DNA of 64,000 nt from Verrucomicrobiota bacterium JB022. Lineage in GTDB: Bacteria > Verrucomicrobiota > Verrucomicrobiia > Opitutales > Oceanipulchritudinaceae. Positions within the stretch are counted from its first letter, which is position 1. Each line of letters begins with the position of its first letter. Below are positions 7,080 through 15,099 of this stretch, in pieces. The DNA lies in the NCBI GenBank assembly GCA_030673845.1, contig JAUTCQ010000012.1, forward strand, positions 1-64,000, read 5' to 3'. The notes under the pieces were generated by a model. It was not told the DNA's origin. It made no database searches and saw only the letters and a program-made list of their open reading frames with translations. A program made the translations under genes and the position numbers.

Positions 7080-9227
7080 TTAGAAGGTCATCGAGATCGT
7101 GCCATTGTAGGTCCGTCCCTCTCCCCACCCGGAGGTGCTGAGCAAATAATCCTTGTCGAGGATGTTCTTGACCGAGAAGGCGAAATTCCAGTCCACCTGC
7201 TCCCCTTTGATCCCGTAAATGAACGCTACGTCGAAGCGGCTGTAGGAGGGCAAACGCATCCCTTCGAGGTCGGCAAAAGCATCGTTACCCCGGCGTTCAC
7301 CCACATATACCCAGCCAAACGAGGCCTTCAGGCCCTGGAGCGGGCCGTCGAGGAAGCGGTAGCGGTTCCAGACCGAAAACTGGTGCTCTGGAATGCCGCT
7401 GCGGCGTGTGCCGATATTTTGCGGGCGGGCATCGTCGGAGGTGATCTGGGTTTCGGTATAGGCGTAGCCCAGCATGCTGCTCCAGGCTTCGGTGATCTTG
7501 CCCTGCAGCGAGAACTCCACCCCGGTCGACTCGTCTTCGCCAGACTGGATGCTGTAGCCCGGGTGCTCAGGATCGTCCTGCGGGGTATTGCCGCGCGTGA
7601 TCGAGTAACCGAGGATAGAGCCCGAAACACGGTTGTTCCAAAGCGAATACTTGATCCCGCAGTCCCAACCGGAGCCGGTAATCGGGTCGAACAGGTCGCC
7701 ATCGTAAGTAAAGGTGCGCTGTGGCAGATACGACTCGGCGTAGCTGACAAAGGCGCGCAGCCCGGGGACGATCTCCCCCGAAACGCCGAAATTCCAGACG
7801 GCTTCCGACTTCTCTTCGTAGATGGTCTTCAAGTCGGTATCGAGCCGCACCACATCGTATTCGAAGGTGGCGTAGCGAAAGCCCTGCAGGAACATCAGCT
7901 TGTCGTCGAGGGCCGTCCAGGTGTTGTTGAACGAGATGCCCGTCTGCACCGATTCCAGGCTCTGGTCGAGCCGGATGGCGACGAAGTCTGCCGGTGTGCC
8001 CAGGTCGAAAGGGGCCGGATTGTCGATGTCGAGGCGGGCGAGGCTGCTCGGGCTCTGGCGTTTTTCGAGACGGTCCTGATCGGTGTAGTAATACTCGAAA
8101 CCGAGCATCGAAGTGTGCTTGAGCCCGAAATATTCGAACTCGCCATAGAGGTAGGCCTGCGGATCGAGATCGTAGCTGTAGGAGTCGAGGTAGTCCGGCA
8201 CCATCTGGATGGTGCGGCGCCCATCGGCACCCTGCGTCACGACCGAGGAACCGGCGATCTTCATGTGCTCGAGGTCTTGGGCGCGCCAATAAAAGCCCAG
8301 CTTGAGACTCAGGATTTCATTGAGCTGCGCCTCATAGTCGAGGTTGCCTTGCCACTGCATGACGTCCTGGAAGGCGTCAGGGCCGTTCTTGTTGAACGAG
8401 CGGTCCACATCCCAGAGAATGTGGGTGCGGTCGGCCGAAAAGTAGACTGGGTTGGTGGCAGGCGTGGAAGAGGTGTCCACATACTGCGAATCCAGCGTCA
8501 GGGTCGACTTCTTGGTCGGCTTCCAGCGGTAGTTGCCGCCGAGCACGTAGCGCTCGCGGTCGGCATAGTCGAAGCGGCTGCCATAGTTTTCGTAGACGGC
8601 GCCCAGACGCAGGCCCATCGTCCGGTTCTCGTTCAGGGGGCCACTGTAGAGCGCTTCGGTACGGAAGCGGTCGTAGGAGCCAAAGCGCAGCTTGGTCATC
8701 ACAGTAGGCCTGGCTGCGGGCGTGGGCGTAATGATGTTGATGGTGCCACCCGGCTCGATCGTGCCCGAGAAGACCGACGATGGCCCCTTGATGACTTCGA
8801 TGCGGCTCATGAAGAGCGTATCGGGCACGCCAAAGGAGCGGTATCCGTTGCGGTAGGTGGTGAAGGTGGTGTAGCCGCGGACGGCGAAGCTGCTGCCCGT
8901 GATGTCGTCGGGCGTACCGGAATCCTGCCGGCTGACGGAGGGTGAGTATTCGATCACATCGGCCAGCTCGGTCGAATCCGTATCGCGGATAAACTCGGAG
9001 GTCAGGACGTCCACGGCCTTGGGTAGTTCGAGCATGTTGGTGTTGAAGCGCGTACCGGAAAGCACGTTGGTCGCATACAGCTCGTCTTCGGCTACCGTCA
9101 CGGTAAAGGGGCTCAGTTCGTAGACAGTGCCATCGGTCTCTTCATCCGCCGTATCTTGCGCATAGGCGGGAGTGAGGGTTGCAAGGGAAAGGGCCAGCAA
9201 GCTCAGCCAGCGGTGTGGGTTGCACAT
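7080..9227 (-). CDS. TonB-dependent outer-membrane receptor (715 aa)
   Basis: The chosen start at 9227 (MCNPHRWLSLLALSLATLTPAYA) is a clean signal peptide; the 46 codons open upstream do not resemble coding sequence. The mature N-terminus has ELSPFTVTVAEDE, a TonB-box-like stretch typical of Opitutales receptors. The plug follows (residues ~55-180: SGTRFNT, LPKAVDVLT, SSFAVRGYTT, RIEVIKGPSSVFSG, PGGTINI), then a 22-strand-type barrel ending in GRTYNGTISMTF with a terminal Phe, as recognised by the BAM machinery. Such receptors import siderophores or oligosaccharides with TonB-ExbBD energy. The neighbouring secreted glycan-related proteins favour an oligosaccharide, but the SVSRQD plug and barrel also resemble siderophore receptors, so the ligand is open. 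A large hairpin region precedes the gene. Confidence 0.85.
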   Translation of the reverse strand: MCNPHRWLSLLALSLATLTPAYAQDTADEETDGTVYELSPFTVTVAEDELYATNVLSGTRFNTNMLELPKAVDVLTSEFIRDTDSTELADVIEYSPSVSRQDSGTPDDITGSSFAVRGYTTFTTYRNGYRSFGVPDTLFMSRIEVIKGPSSVFSGTIEPGGTINIITPTPAARPTVMTKLRFGSYDRFRTEALYSGPLNENRTMGLRLGAVYENYGSRFDYADRERYVLGGNYRWKPTKKSTLTLDSQYVDTSSTPATNPVYFSADRTHILWDVDRSFNKNGPDAFQDVMQWQGNLDYEAQLNEILSLKLGFYWRAQDLEHMKIAGSSVVTQGADGRRTIQMVPDYLDSYSYDLDPQAYLYGEFEYFGLKHTSMLGFEYYYTDQDRLEKRQSPSSLARLDIDNPAPFDLGTPADFVAIRLDQSLESVQTGISFNNTWTALDDKLMFLQGFRYATFEYDVVRLDTDLKTIYEEKSEAVWNFGVSGEIVPGLRAFVSYAESYLPQRTFTYDGDLFDPITGSGWDCGIKYSLWNNRVSGSILGYSITRGNTPQDDPEHPGYSIQSGEDESTGVEFSLQGKITEAWSSMLGYAYTETQITSDDARPQNIGTRRSGIPEHQFSVWNRYRFLDGPLQGLKASFGWVYVGERRGNDAFADLEGMRLPSYSRFDVAFIYGIKGEQVDWNFAFSVKNILDKDYLLSTSGWGEGRTYNGTISMTF

Positions 9228-9306
9228 GGGAGTAATGGGGGTATTGGGGTTGGGAGAATCGTGAATCTCTGAAGGAAGCCTAAACGGGAGCCTCCAGGGA
9301 GCCAAT

Positions 9307-9385
9307 GATGCCCCATGCGGAAACTTGGGCATTAAGTTTGCGCATGGAGGCATCGCCGGGAGCAAGGCGGGGCAGGCCTCCCGGC
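9307..9385. repeat. Two tandem long hairpins before the TonB receptor gene
   Basis: Bases 9307-9354 form an imperfect stem of about 20 pairs (GATGCC, CCATGCG, AAACTT on one arm; AAGTTT, CGCATGG, GGCATC on the other) with one bulge and one mismatch around a short loop. Directly beside it, GCCGGGAG (9355-9362) pairs with CTCCCGGC (9378-9385). They fill the gap between the oxidoreductase stop (9394) and the receptor start (9227) on the minus strand. No U-tract follows, so they may be a 5'-leader structure of the receptor mRNA or a processing element between the genes. Confidence 0.6.
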
Positions 9386-9393
9386 ATGGAAGA

Positions 9394-10923
9394 TCAATCG
9401 GTGATATTACCGATGGCTTCGCCGTTGAACTCGACCGGGTCGAGGCGTTGGCCGCCCTCTTCGAGCAAGCGAGCGAGCTGCGGATAATCCAGATCCAGCA
9501 AGTCTTTTTGCGAGCGCACGGCCAATGCCGCAGCCGCCCCAGCCGACTGGCCGAGGATCATGAAGACCGGCTCCATCCGCACCGAGCCGTAGGCGGCGTG
9601 CGTGGCGGAGACACAGACGGGCACCTGCAGGTTGAGGCACTCGGCTCGCTTGGGCAAGGTGGCCCGCAGGCTGATGCAATACGGGCTGTCGAGCGTGATG
9701 TAAAAGCCGCCCTCGGTCCGGACATGCCCGTTTTCGTCGACGCAGTATTGGATATGGTGCGAATCCATCGCGTAAGAGCCCAGGCCCACGCAGTCGCGCA
9801 CCTCCACCTTGCGCCGGACCACCGGCTCGGTAATCAGAAACTCGCCGAGCATGCGACGGGCTTCGCGCACGTAGAGTTGCGACGGCCAGTGCGCGTTGTC
9901 GAGAAACTCATCCTGCGGCAGCCCCCAGGGGCTGTAGAATTCGCGCACGGCCTGCGGAACCCGCGGGTGATTCTGCAAGGTCCAGACAAGGCCGCGCTGG
10001 TAGCGCTCGTGGGCCAGACGTACCTGATCGCGCTGCGCGTAATCGAGGAACGGGTAGCGGCGGTTCATACCGATGTAGTCAGTAGAGATGCCGCTGTCGT
10101 TGTTCGAATCCGTCTTGCCGCCAGGCACGCGGGCGAGCTTGAAGAAGCGACGCGTCTGGCCTTTCTCGATCGCGCGGAAGAGGATCTCGTAATCGGCCTC
10201 CCGATAGCCTTCCGGTTGCGCAATCGCGACCCGGTTGCCCGGCACGTCCGTCAGGCACATGCGGAAGTTATAGGCCTGGATGCGGTCGTCGCCGTCGCCC
10301 GCTTGCCCTGCCGCATCGGGGAAGACGCGCTCGAGCAAGCCGCTGGAAGGGTCGCCGGGCACGACATAAGGGTCGATGCCTACCGGCAATTCGTTGCCCG
10401 CATGGATGCCGTTGAGCGTCTCGCCGTGCAGCGCATTGGGCTCGCGACCGTAAGTGAAGGACACGCCGGCCTGTGCCATCAAGTCGCCCTCGTAAGTTGC
10501 GTCGATGAATTGGCGGGCGGAGAAGGCCTTGCCGGATTCGAGGCGGATCCGCTCGATCCGCCCGCCGTTCTTTTCCACTCCTCCATCCCAGACCAGGCGC
10601 TCCCCCTTCAACACAGGGAAGCCGGCCTCGGCGATCATGTCTTCAAAAACTTCGAGGGCCACCCTGGGCTCGAAGCGCCAGCAGGGGCCTTCGGGCTGGC
10701 CGTATTTGCGGGCCACCCGCTCGTAGAAGTGGCGCGAAAGGCCGCCGATCGCACGCTCGATGCCGATGTCGGTATCGCCAAGGCCACCAGTCGTGAGGCC
10801 GCCGAGGCGATTCTCCGGAGAAACGAGCAGCACATCGAGTCCTTGGCGGCTGCCTTCATAGGCTGCGATTACCGCTGCCGAGGTGCCACCGTAGACGATG
10901 AGGTCAAATGAGGTTTTGGTCAT
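9394..10923 (-). CDS. FAD-dependent oxidoreductase (FAD_oxidored family, 509 aa)
   Basis: The start at 10923 gives MTKTSFDLIVYGGTSAAVIA, placing the dinucleotide-binding G-x-G-x-x-[GA] loop at the very N-terminus; upstream codons in frame overlap the permease gene and lack homology. Further motifs are RLGGLTTGGLGDTDIG, IDATYEGDLMAQAG (the YEGDLM signature of the PF12831 family), MDSHH and the C-terminal ATHAAYGSVRMEPVFMILGQ segment that closes the FAD site. Members of this family are common in Planctomycetes and Verrucomicrobia glycan loci; substrates are mostly unknown. There is no signal peptide. It is the last gene of the permease operon, 34 bases after the 10958-11809 stop, and is a paralogue of 15100-16725. 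Confidence 0.8.
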   Translation of the reverse strand: MTKTSFDLIVYGGTSAAVIAAYEGSRQGLDVLLVSPENRLGGLTTGGLGDTDIGIERAIGGLSRHFYERVARKYGQPEGPCWRFEPRVALEVFEDMIAEAGFPVLKGERLVWDGGVEKNGGRIERIRLESGKAFSARQFIDATYEGDLMAQAGVSFTYGREPNALHGETLNGIHAGNELPVGIDPYVVPGDPSSGLLERVFPDAAGQAGDGDDRIQAYNFRMCLTDVPGNRVAIAQPEGYREADYEILFRAIEKGQTRRFFKLARVPGGKTDSNNDSGISTDYIGMNRRYPFLDYAQRDQVRLAHERYQRGLVWTLQNHPRVPQAVREFYSPWGLPQDEFLDNAHWPSQLYVREARRMLGEFLITEPVVRRKVEVRDCVGLGSYAMDSHHIQYCVDENGHVRTEGGFYITLDSPYCISLRATLPKRAECLNLQVPVCVSATHAAYGSVRMEPVFMILGQSAGAAAALAVRSQKDLLDLDYPQLARLLEEGGQRLDPVEFNGEAIGNITD

Positions 10924-10957
10924 AAAAAAGGAGTTGCTTGAAGATTGGGGAAGCAGA

Positions 10958-11809
10958 TCAGCCTTTGACGCCGCCCAGCTGGATGCCACGGATGAGCTGC
11001 TTCTGGAGGAAGATGAACGCCACGATCATCGGCAGCACCGCCATGGTGACGGCCGCCATCAAGAGGTGCGTCGACTGGCCTCGGGAGGAATCGAAATAGA
11101 GCAGGCCGATGGGCAAGGTGTAACGCTCCATCGTCCGCACCATGATGAGTGGCCAGAAGAAGCTGTTGTAGTTGCCGATAAACGAGAAAATGGTGAGGGT
11201 GACGATGCCTGGCCGAGTCAACGGCAGGATGACGTTCCAGAAGATCTGCCAGTGGTTGGCGCCGTCGATCTCTGCCGCCTCGTCGAGCGAGCGCGGGATG
11301 CCGAGCATGAACTGGCGAAGCAGGAAGGTGCCAAAGGCGGTAAACGCAGCCGGCAGGATGAGCCCGGGCAGGGTGTCGACCAGGCCGAGCCGAATCATGA
11401 TGCTGTAGTTGGGCACAATCATCACGATCCCCGGCAGCATCATCGTGCCCAGGTAGAGCAGGAAGACGGCGTCGCGGCCCTTCCACTGCAGGCGGGCAAA
11501 ACCGTAGGCGGCCAGCGAACTGGTCAACACCTGCAGGAAGGTGACCCAGCTCGCGACGAAGATGCTGTTCCAGTAAAAGCGCCCGAACTCGATCACGTTG
11601 AACACCTCACGGTAGTTCTGCCACTGGGGCGCACTCGGGATCCAGTGCTCGGCATCGACTTCCGAGACGGATTTGAGGCTCGTCAGCACCATCCAGACGA
11701 AGGGGATCAGCATCAACATGCTGAGGGCGGAGAGGGCGAGGTAGCGCCCCATGGCACCGGCCAGCCATGAGCCGGTCTGAGGGCGGGAGCTTGAATCAGT
11801 CGGCGACAT
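10958..11809 (-). CDS. Sugar ABC transporter permease, MalG type
   Basis: A 283-residue inner-membrane protein with about six helices. The first follows MGRYLALSALSMLMLIPFVW and the last is near MAVLPMIVAFIFLQ. The EAA loop that docks the ATPase is clear: EAAEIDGANHWQIFWNVILP near residue 190. The end QLIRGIQLGGVKG is typical of MalG/LacG/UgpE-type permeases of the CUT1 (carbohydrate uptake) class. Its first 14 bases overlap the end of the MalF-type gene, so the two are translationally coupled. No ATPase lies in this operon; the gene at 22743-23873 is the likely energy source. Confidence 0.88.
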   Translation of the reverse strand: MSPTDSSSRPQTGSWLAGAMGRYLALSALSMLMLIPFVWMVLTSLKSVSEVDAEHWIPSAPQWQNYREVFNVIEFGRFYWNSIFVASWVTFLQVLTSSLAAYGFARLQWKGRDAVFLLYLGTMMLPGIVMIVPNYSIMIRLGLVDTLPGLILPAAFTAFGTFLLRQFMLGIPRSLDEAAEIDGANHWQIFWNVILPLTRPGIVTLTIFSFIGNYNSFFWPLIMVRTMERYTLPIGLLYFDSSRGQSTHLLMAAVTMAVLPMIVAFIFLQKQLIRGIQLGGVKG

Positions 11810-13283
11810 AGCGGTTCCCGAATTTCCAGTTGAAGAGGGTGATGAGGAAGACCATCAGGAAGAGGACCCAGGCTACGGCGGAGGCGTAGCCCAAACGTCC
11901 CGTTTCAAAGCCCTCCGTATAGACGTAGTAGCTGAGCGTGGTGGTAGCGCCGGCCGGTCCGCCTTTAGTCATCGTGCGGGCCATTTCAAAGCCGCCTTGC
12001 AGGCCGTAGATGAAGCTCATGATGACGATGAAAAAGGTCACCGGAGCGAGTTGCGGCCAAGTGATGTGGTGGAACTTCTGCCAGCGCCCCGCCCCATCGA
12101 TGTCGGCCGCTTCATACAGCTCCGGTGAAATATTGGAAAGGCCAGCCAGGTAGAGGATCATGCTGTTGGAGCCGATCGAAGCCCAGAGGCTCATGATCAT
12201 GATCGAGGGCTTGGCCCAATGATAATCCGCCAGCCACAGAGGCGGCTCCAGGCCGCTGCGACTCCAGACAGGCAGGTGCAGCAGCACTTGGCCGATCCCG
12301 ATCAGCGCGAGCAAAAGGGCGACCACCGCCCCGCCTTTCATCAGAGCTGCACCCATGCCATGGGCTTTGGGGGCGGCGTGGCGGAAGGGATAGCGAGCCC
12401 AGACGCGCCGGCCTCGCCATACACCCAGCGCCACGGCAGCGGCCACAAATACGATCCCGGTCGGGCCAGGCAACCAGCGCAAGGCAAAGAAGAGCGGCAC
12501 CAGCAGTGCCACGAGGGCTGCGACCAGAGCGGCGGTCCCTTGCTCCCCTTCGCGCCAGGCCACGAGGCTGCCCCGCAGCGCCGCGCTCCAGACCCAGAGC
12601 ATGAGTGCGGCCACCAGCGCGAGCGCCACGTAACCAGCCTGGGGCGGAAATTGTGCCGCCACCCCGCCCACGGCGTCGAGCACAGGGCTGAGTGTCGAGT
12701 TGATCGGCCCAGAAGTGGGGTTGTAGAGCTTCTTCCAGAGGATGAAGATGGCCACGCCCTGGGTGAAGTGCGGCAGGTAAAACAGCGTGCGGTAGACCGT
12801 CGTGCCGCCGGCCATACCCGAAATCATCACGAGGGCAAAGAGGCCCGCCAGCACGGAAACGATGGCACTGGCCCCGAAGCCGAGCGCCAGGAGCAGCAAG
12901 CCGGAAGAGACCGAAAGCCCTACCGACCAGAAGAGCCAGCCCGGGCCGCGATACCCTTCCTTGGGGTTGCGGAACAGCAGCAGTGCCGCCCCGAGGCTGC
13001 CCGCAATGCTGAAGGGGATCCCCAGCAGCAGGAAGAAGGTGTTGCCGAGGTATTGCCAGAAATTCGTGTCCTGAAACAACTGGATGAAGTTACGCAGGCC
13101 GACGAACTGGATCGGGTTGTCCTGAAACATGTTATGCTGCAGGAGGTCCCAGTTGGTGAAGGCCATCACAAAGCTGAGCACCAGCGGCACCAGCGTAAAA
13201 AGGAGGAAGCCCAGAATGTTGGGCGAAATGAAGGCGAGCCCGCGCAGGACGGCGGCAGAGTCTTTGGAAAGGTGGGGTCTCAT
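11796..13283 (-). CDS. Sugar ABC transporter permease, MalF type, with extra membrane helices
   Basis: At 495 residues this is far longer than the ~290-310 of usual CUT1 permeases. The core is present: GLAFISPNILGFLLFTLVPL (helix 1), NTFFLLLGIPFSIAGSLGAA (helix 2), YRTLFYLPHFTQGVAIFILW (helix 3), LYEAADIDGAGRWQKFHHIT (EAA loop, near residue 410) and GYASAVAWVLFLMVFLI (last helix). Two hydrophobic blocks are inserted: about residues 95-145 between helices 2 and 3, with two possible helices, and about 200-340 between helices 3 and 4, with roughly four more. The inserts are in frame, and flanking core sequence is normal. It starts 4 bases inside the solute-binding-protein gene (ATGA overlap). 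Confidence 0.85.
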   Translation of the reverse strand: MRPHLSKDSAAVLRGLAFISPNILGFLLFTLVPLVLSFVMAFTNWDLLQHNMFQDNPIQFVGLRNFIQLFQDTNFWQYLGNTFFLLLGIPFSIAGSLGAALLLFRNPKEGYRGPGWLFWSVGLSVSSGLLLLALGFGASAIVSVLAGLFALVMISGMAGGTTVYRTLFYLPHFTQGVAIFILWKKLYNPTSGPINSTLSPVLDAVGGVAAQFPPQAGYVALALVAALMLWVWSAALRGSLVAWREGEQGTAALVAALVALLVPLFFALRWLPGPTGIVFVAAAVALGVWRGRRVWARYPFRHAAPKAHGMGAALMKGGAVVALLLALIGIGQVLLHLPVWSRSGLEPPLWLADYHWAKPSIMIMSLWASIGSNSMILYLAGLSNISPELYEAADIDGAGRWQKFHHITWPQLAPVTFFIVIMSFIYGLQGGFEMARTMTKGGPAGATTTLSYYVYTEGFETGRLGYASAVAWVLFLMVFLITLFNWKFGNRYVAD

Positions 13284-14770
13284 TCGGCGCGCGGAGTATC
13301 GGCACGGCGCTGCAGTGCCAGGTGGTAGGGGTTACGGAGCAGCGAAGCGGGCACGGGCTCGCCTGCCTGCTTCAGGGCGTCGATCTCGCGTTGGGCGGCG
13401 AGCAGGCGGGCGTGTTTTTCCGCCAGCTGGGGCCGGTCTCGCAGGTTGCGCTGGATCTCGGCATCGAGGTCGCGCTGCATGCGGTAGGCTGCCGTCGGCG
13501 CATCGATCAAACCGTTCATGAACGCCTCGTAGTGGCTGTCCAGGATGCGCGAGGTGGCAGTCGGCAAAATGAATTCGTTGTAATCGTAGGGGATCGCGAT
13601 TTCTTTGGCCGCGTTGGCAAAGACCTCGTGCACTCCCCATTCGTTGGGATGCTCCGGCGGGCGCAGAAAGGCCTCCGTTTCGGTAAAGCGGGGGTTCGGC
13701 GGCAGGCCGTCGGCATCGCGCACGATCTGCATGTTGTACCCCTCGCTCGCGAGGTAGGCCAGGAAGTAGGCCGCCAGCTCCTTGTTCTCCGCACCGGCAT
13801 AAACGGACGAGATGCCGCCCATGATCAAGGTGTTGCGGTAACGCTCGGCCGGGGGCTCGCTTACCGCGAGCTGCAATGGCTCGTCGAACCGACGGAGCTG
13901 CAACAGCGCGTAGCGCCCCATCATGACCATCCCCACCCGCCCTTCGCGGAAGAGCTGCAGGGCGGGGCCACCGAAGCCACTGGAGGTCGTAAACGAAGCC
14001 CGGTCGGCGGCGGTGGGGAGCAAACGCTCTTCGAAGGTCCAGCGATGGATGGTTTCGAGCACCTCTATCGTGCGGGGGTCATCCAGCGTAGAGGCTGTCA
14101 TCGTCTCGTTGAAGAGACTTTGGCCGAGGCCGCGCATCATGACGACGGGCAGCGCCATCTGGTCGGTCTGGTCGGGCAGGAGGAAAAAGGCCGGTGTGCG
14201 GTTTGCGCCCGCGTTGGCCCGGGCGACAAACTCCTTGCCCACCCGCTCGAACTCCGCCCAGTCCCACACCTGCGGAGGCTGCTTCATCCCCAGGTTGTCG
14301 AACGTCTGACGGTTGACCCAGAACATGAAGGTCGACACGTTGCGCGGGAAACCGAACTGGCGCCCATCCACCGTGATCGCCTCCTCCATCGAGGGGTATG
14401 TCTGGTCGGTTGAAAAACCAAGAGCCTGCGCCTCATCCGTCACGTCCTCCAACATGCCGACACCGTGGAAGACCAGCAGGTCTCGCTTGGCCCGGTTGCA
14501 GTCGACGATTTCGCCGCCGACGCCTGAAACGCCCTGGATCAGCTTTTTAGTGATCTCCGCGTTGGCCGCATCGAGAAACACCTGCATGCGCGGGTAGTCG
14601 TGTCGATCCAGCCACTCATAGTAGGTCGCGATCTGCTCGACTCGCGCCGGGTGAGGGTCGGTCACCCAGTGCAAGACGGGTAAGTCCCCGCCCTGCCCCG
14701 GGATCGAACGCATGGTGGCGATACTGGCGAGCGCCAATACTCCCCCTGTAATCAGAAAGGTGCGCTTCAT
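13280..14770 (-). CDS. Extracellular solute-binding protein of the sugar ABC importer
   Basis: A 496-residue protein starting MKRTFLITGGVLALASIATM, an N-terminal helix serving as signal or anchor; no lipobox Cys is visible, so it is either periplasmic and cleaved or membrane-tethered. The body has family 1 binding-protein features: VLHWVTDPHP, VDGRQFGFPRNVSTFMFWVN, DNLGMKQPP, WDWAEFERVGKEF and GRVGMVMMGRYALLQLRRF. It captures a sugar and delivers it to the two permeases downstream. First gene of the operon SBP-permease-permease-oxidoreductase on the minus strand. The C-terminal ~40 residues (LAAQREIDALKQAGEPVP) are helical and unusual for the family. Confidence 0.82.
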   Translation of the reverse strand: MKRTFLITGGVLALASIATMRSIPGQGGDLPVLHWVTDPHPARVEQIATYYEWLDRHDYPRMQVFLDAANAEITKKLIQGVSGVGGEIVDCNRAKRDLLVFHGVGMLEDVTDEAQALGFSTDQTYPSMEEAITVDGRQFGFPRNVSTFMFWVNRQTFDNLGMKQPPQVWDWAEFERVGKEFVARANAGANRTPAFFLLPDQTDQMALPVVMMRGLGQSLFNETMTASTLDDPRTIEVLETIHRWTFEERLLPTAADRASFTTSSGFGGPALQLFREGRVGMVMMGRYALLQLRRFDEPLQLAVSEPPAERYRNTLIMGGISSVYAGAENKELAAYFLAYLASEGYNMQIVRDADGLPPNPRFTETEAFLRPPEHPNEWGVHEVFANAAKEIAIPYDYNEFILPTATSRILDSHYEAFMNGLIDAPTAAYRMQRDLDAEIQRNLRDRPQLAEKHARLLAAQREIDALKQAGEPVPASLLRNPYHLALQRRADTPRAE

Positions 14771-15099
14771 CGGCAGACCTCGTTACAGGATGAGGAAACG
14801 CTAGCTTTACCAACCAGCCCCACCCTTCGCAACAGGCAAAAGGAGCCGGATCGTATGCCTATACATTTATCGGCAAGGCAACGAGCCCGACCGAAAGCCT
14901 CGGGGCGGAGGCAACAGGAGCAAAGGGGTATCATGTGAAAGATAGATAACACCATGAATTAGAGCTACATCAAACCCAATGAGTTCCAGTGATGGCGGAA
15001 AATTTTGGATTCTTCGGCATTTGCGATTTGAGCCGAGATGACGAACGCCCTCATACAAAGCTCCCGTCATCCTGCGGCCCGCAGCCGACACCATATAAC
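14771..15099. promoter_or_regulatory. Intergenic region before the ABC operon, with an inverted repeat
   Basis: A 329-base gap between the second oxidoreductase gene (stop at 15100) and the solute-binding-protein gene (start 14770). An inverted repeat, GATGACG (15037-15043) and CGTCATC (15065-15071) with a 21-base spacer, is the only clear structure; it may be an operator or part of a weak terminator. No small gene or tRNA was found. The ABC-operon promoter must lie here, but I cannot pick one convincing -35/-10 pair. Confidence 0.35.

Noticed and set aside
6951-8945. 664-codon frame opposite the TonB receptor
   Set aside because: The minus-strand frame has signal peptide, plug, barrel and terminal Phe; the plus-strand frame has none of these.
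9228-9393. Cobalamin or other riboswitch before the TonB receptor
   Set aside because: The hairpins are simple long stems; none of the conserved riboswitch core motifs I know (for example the B12 box) could be found.
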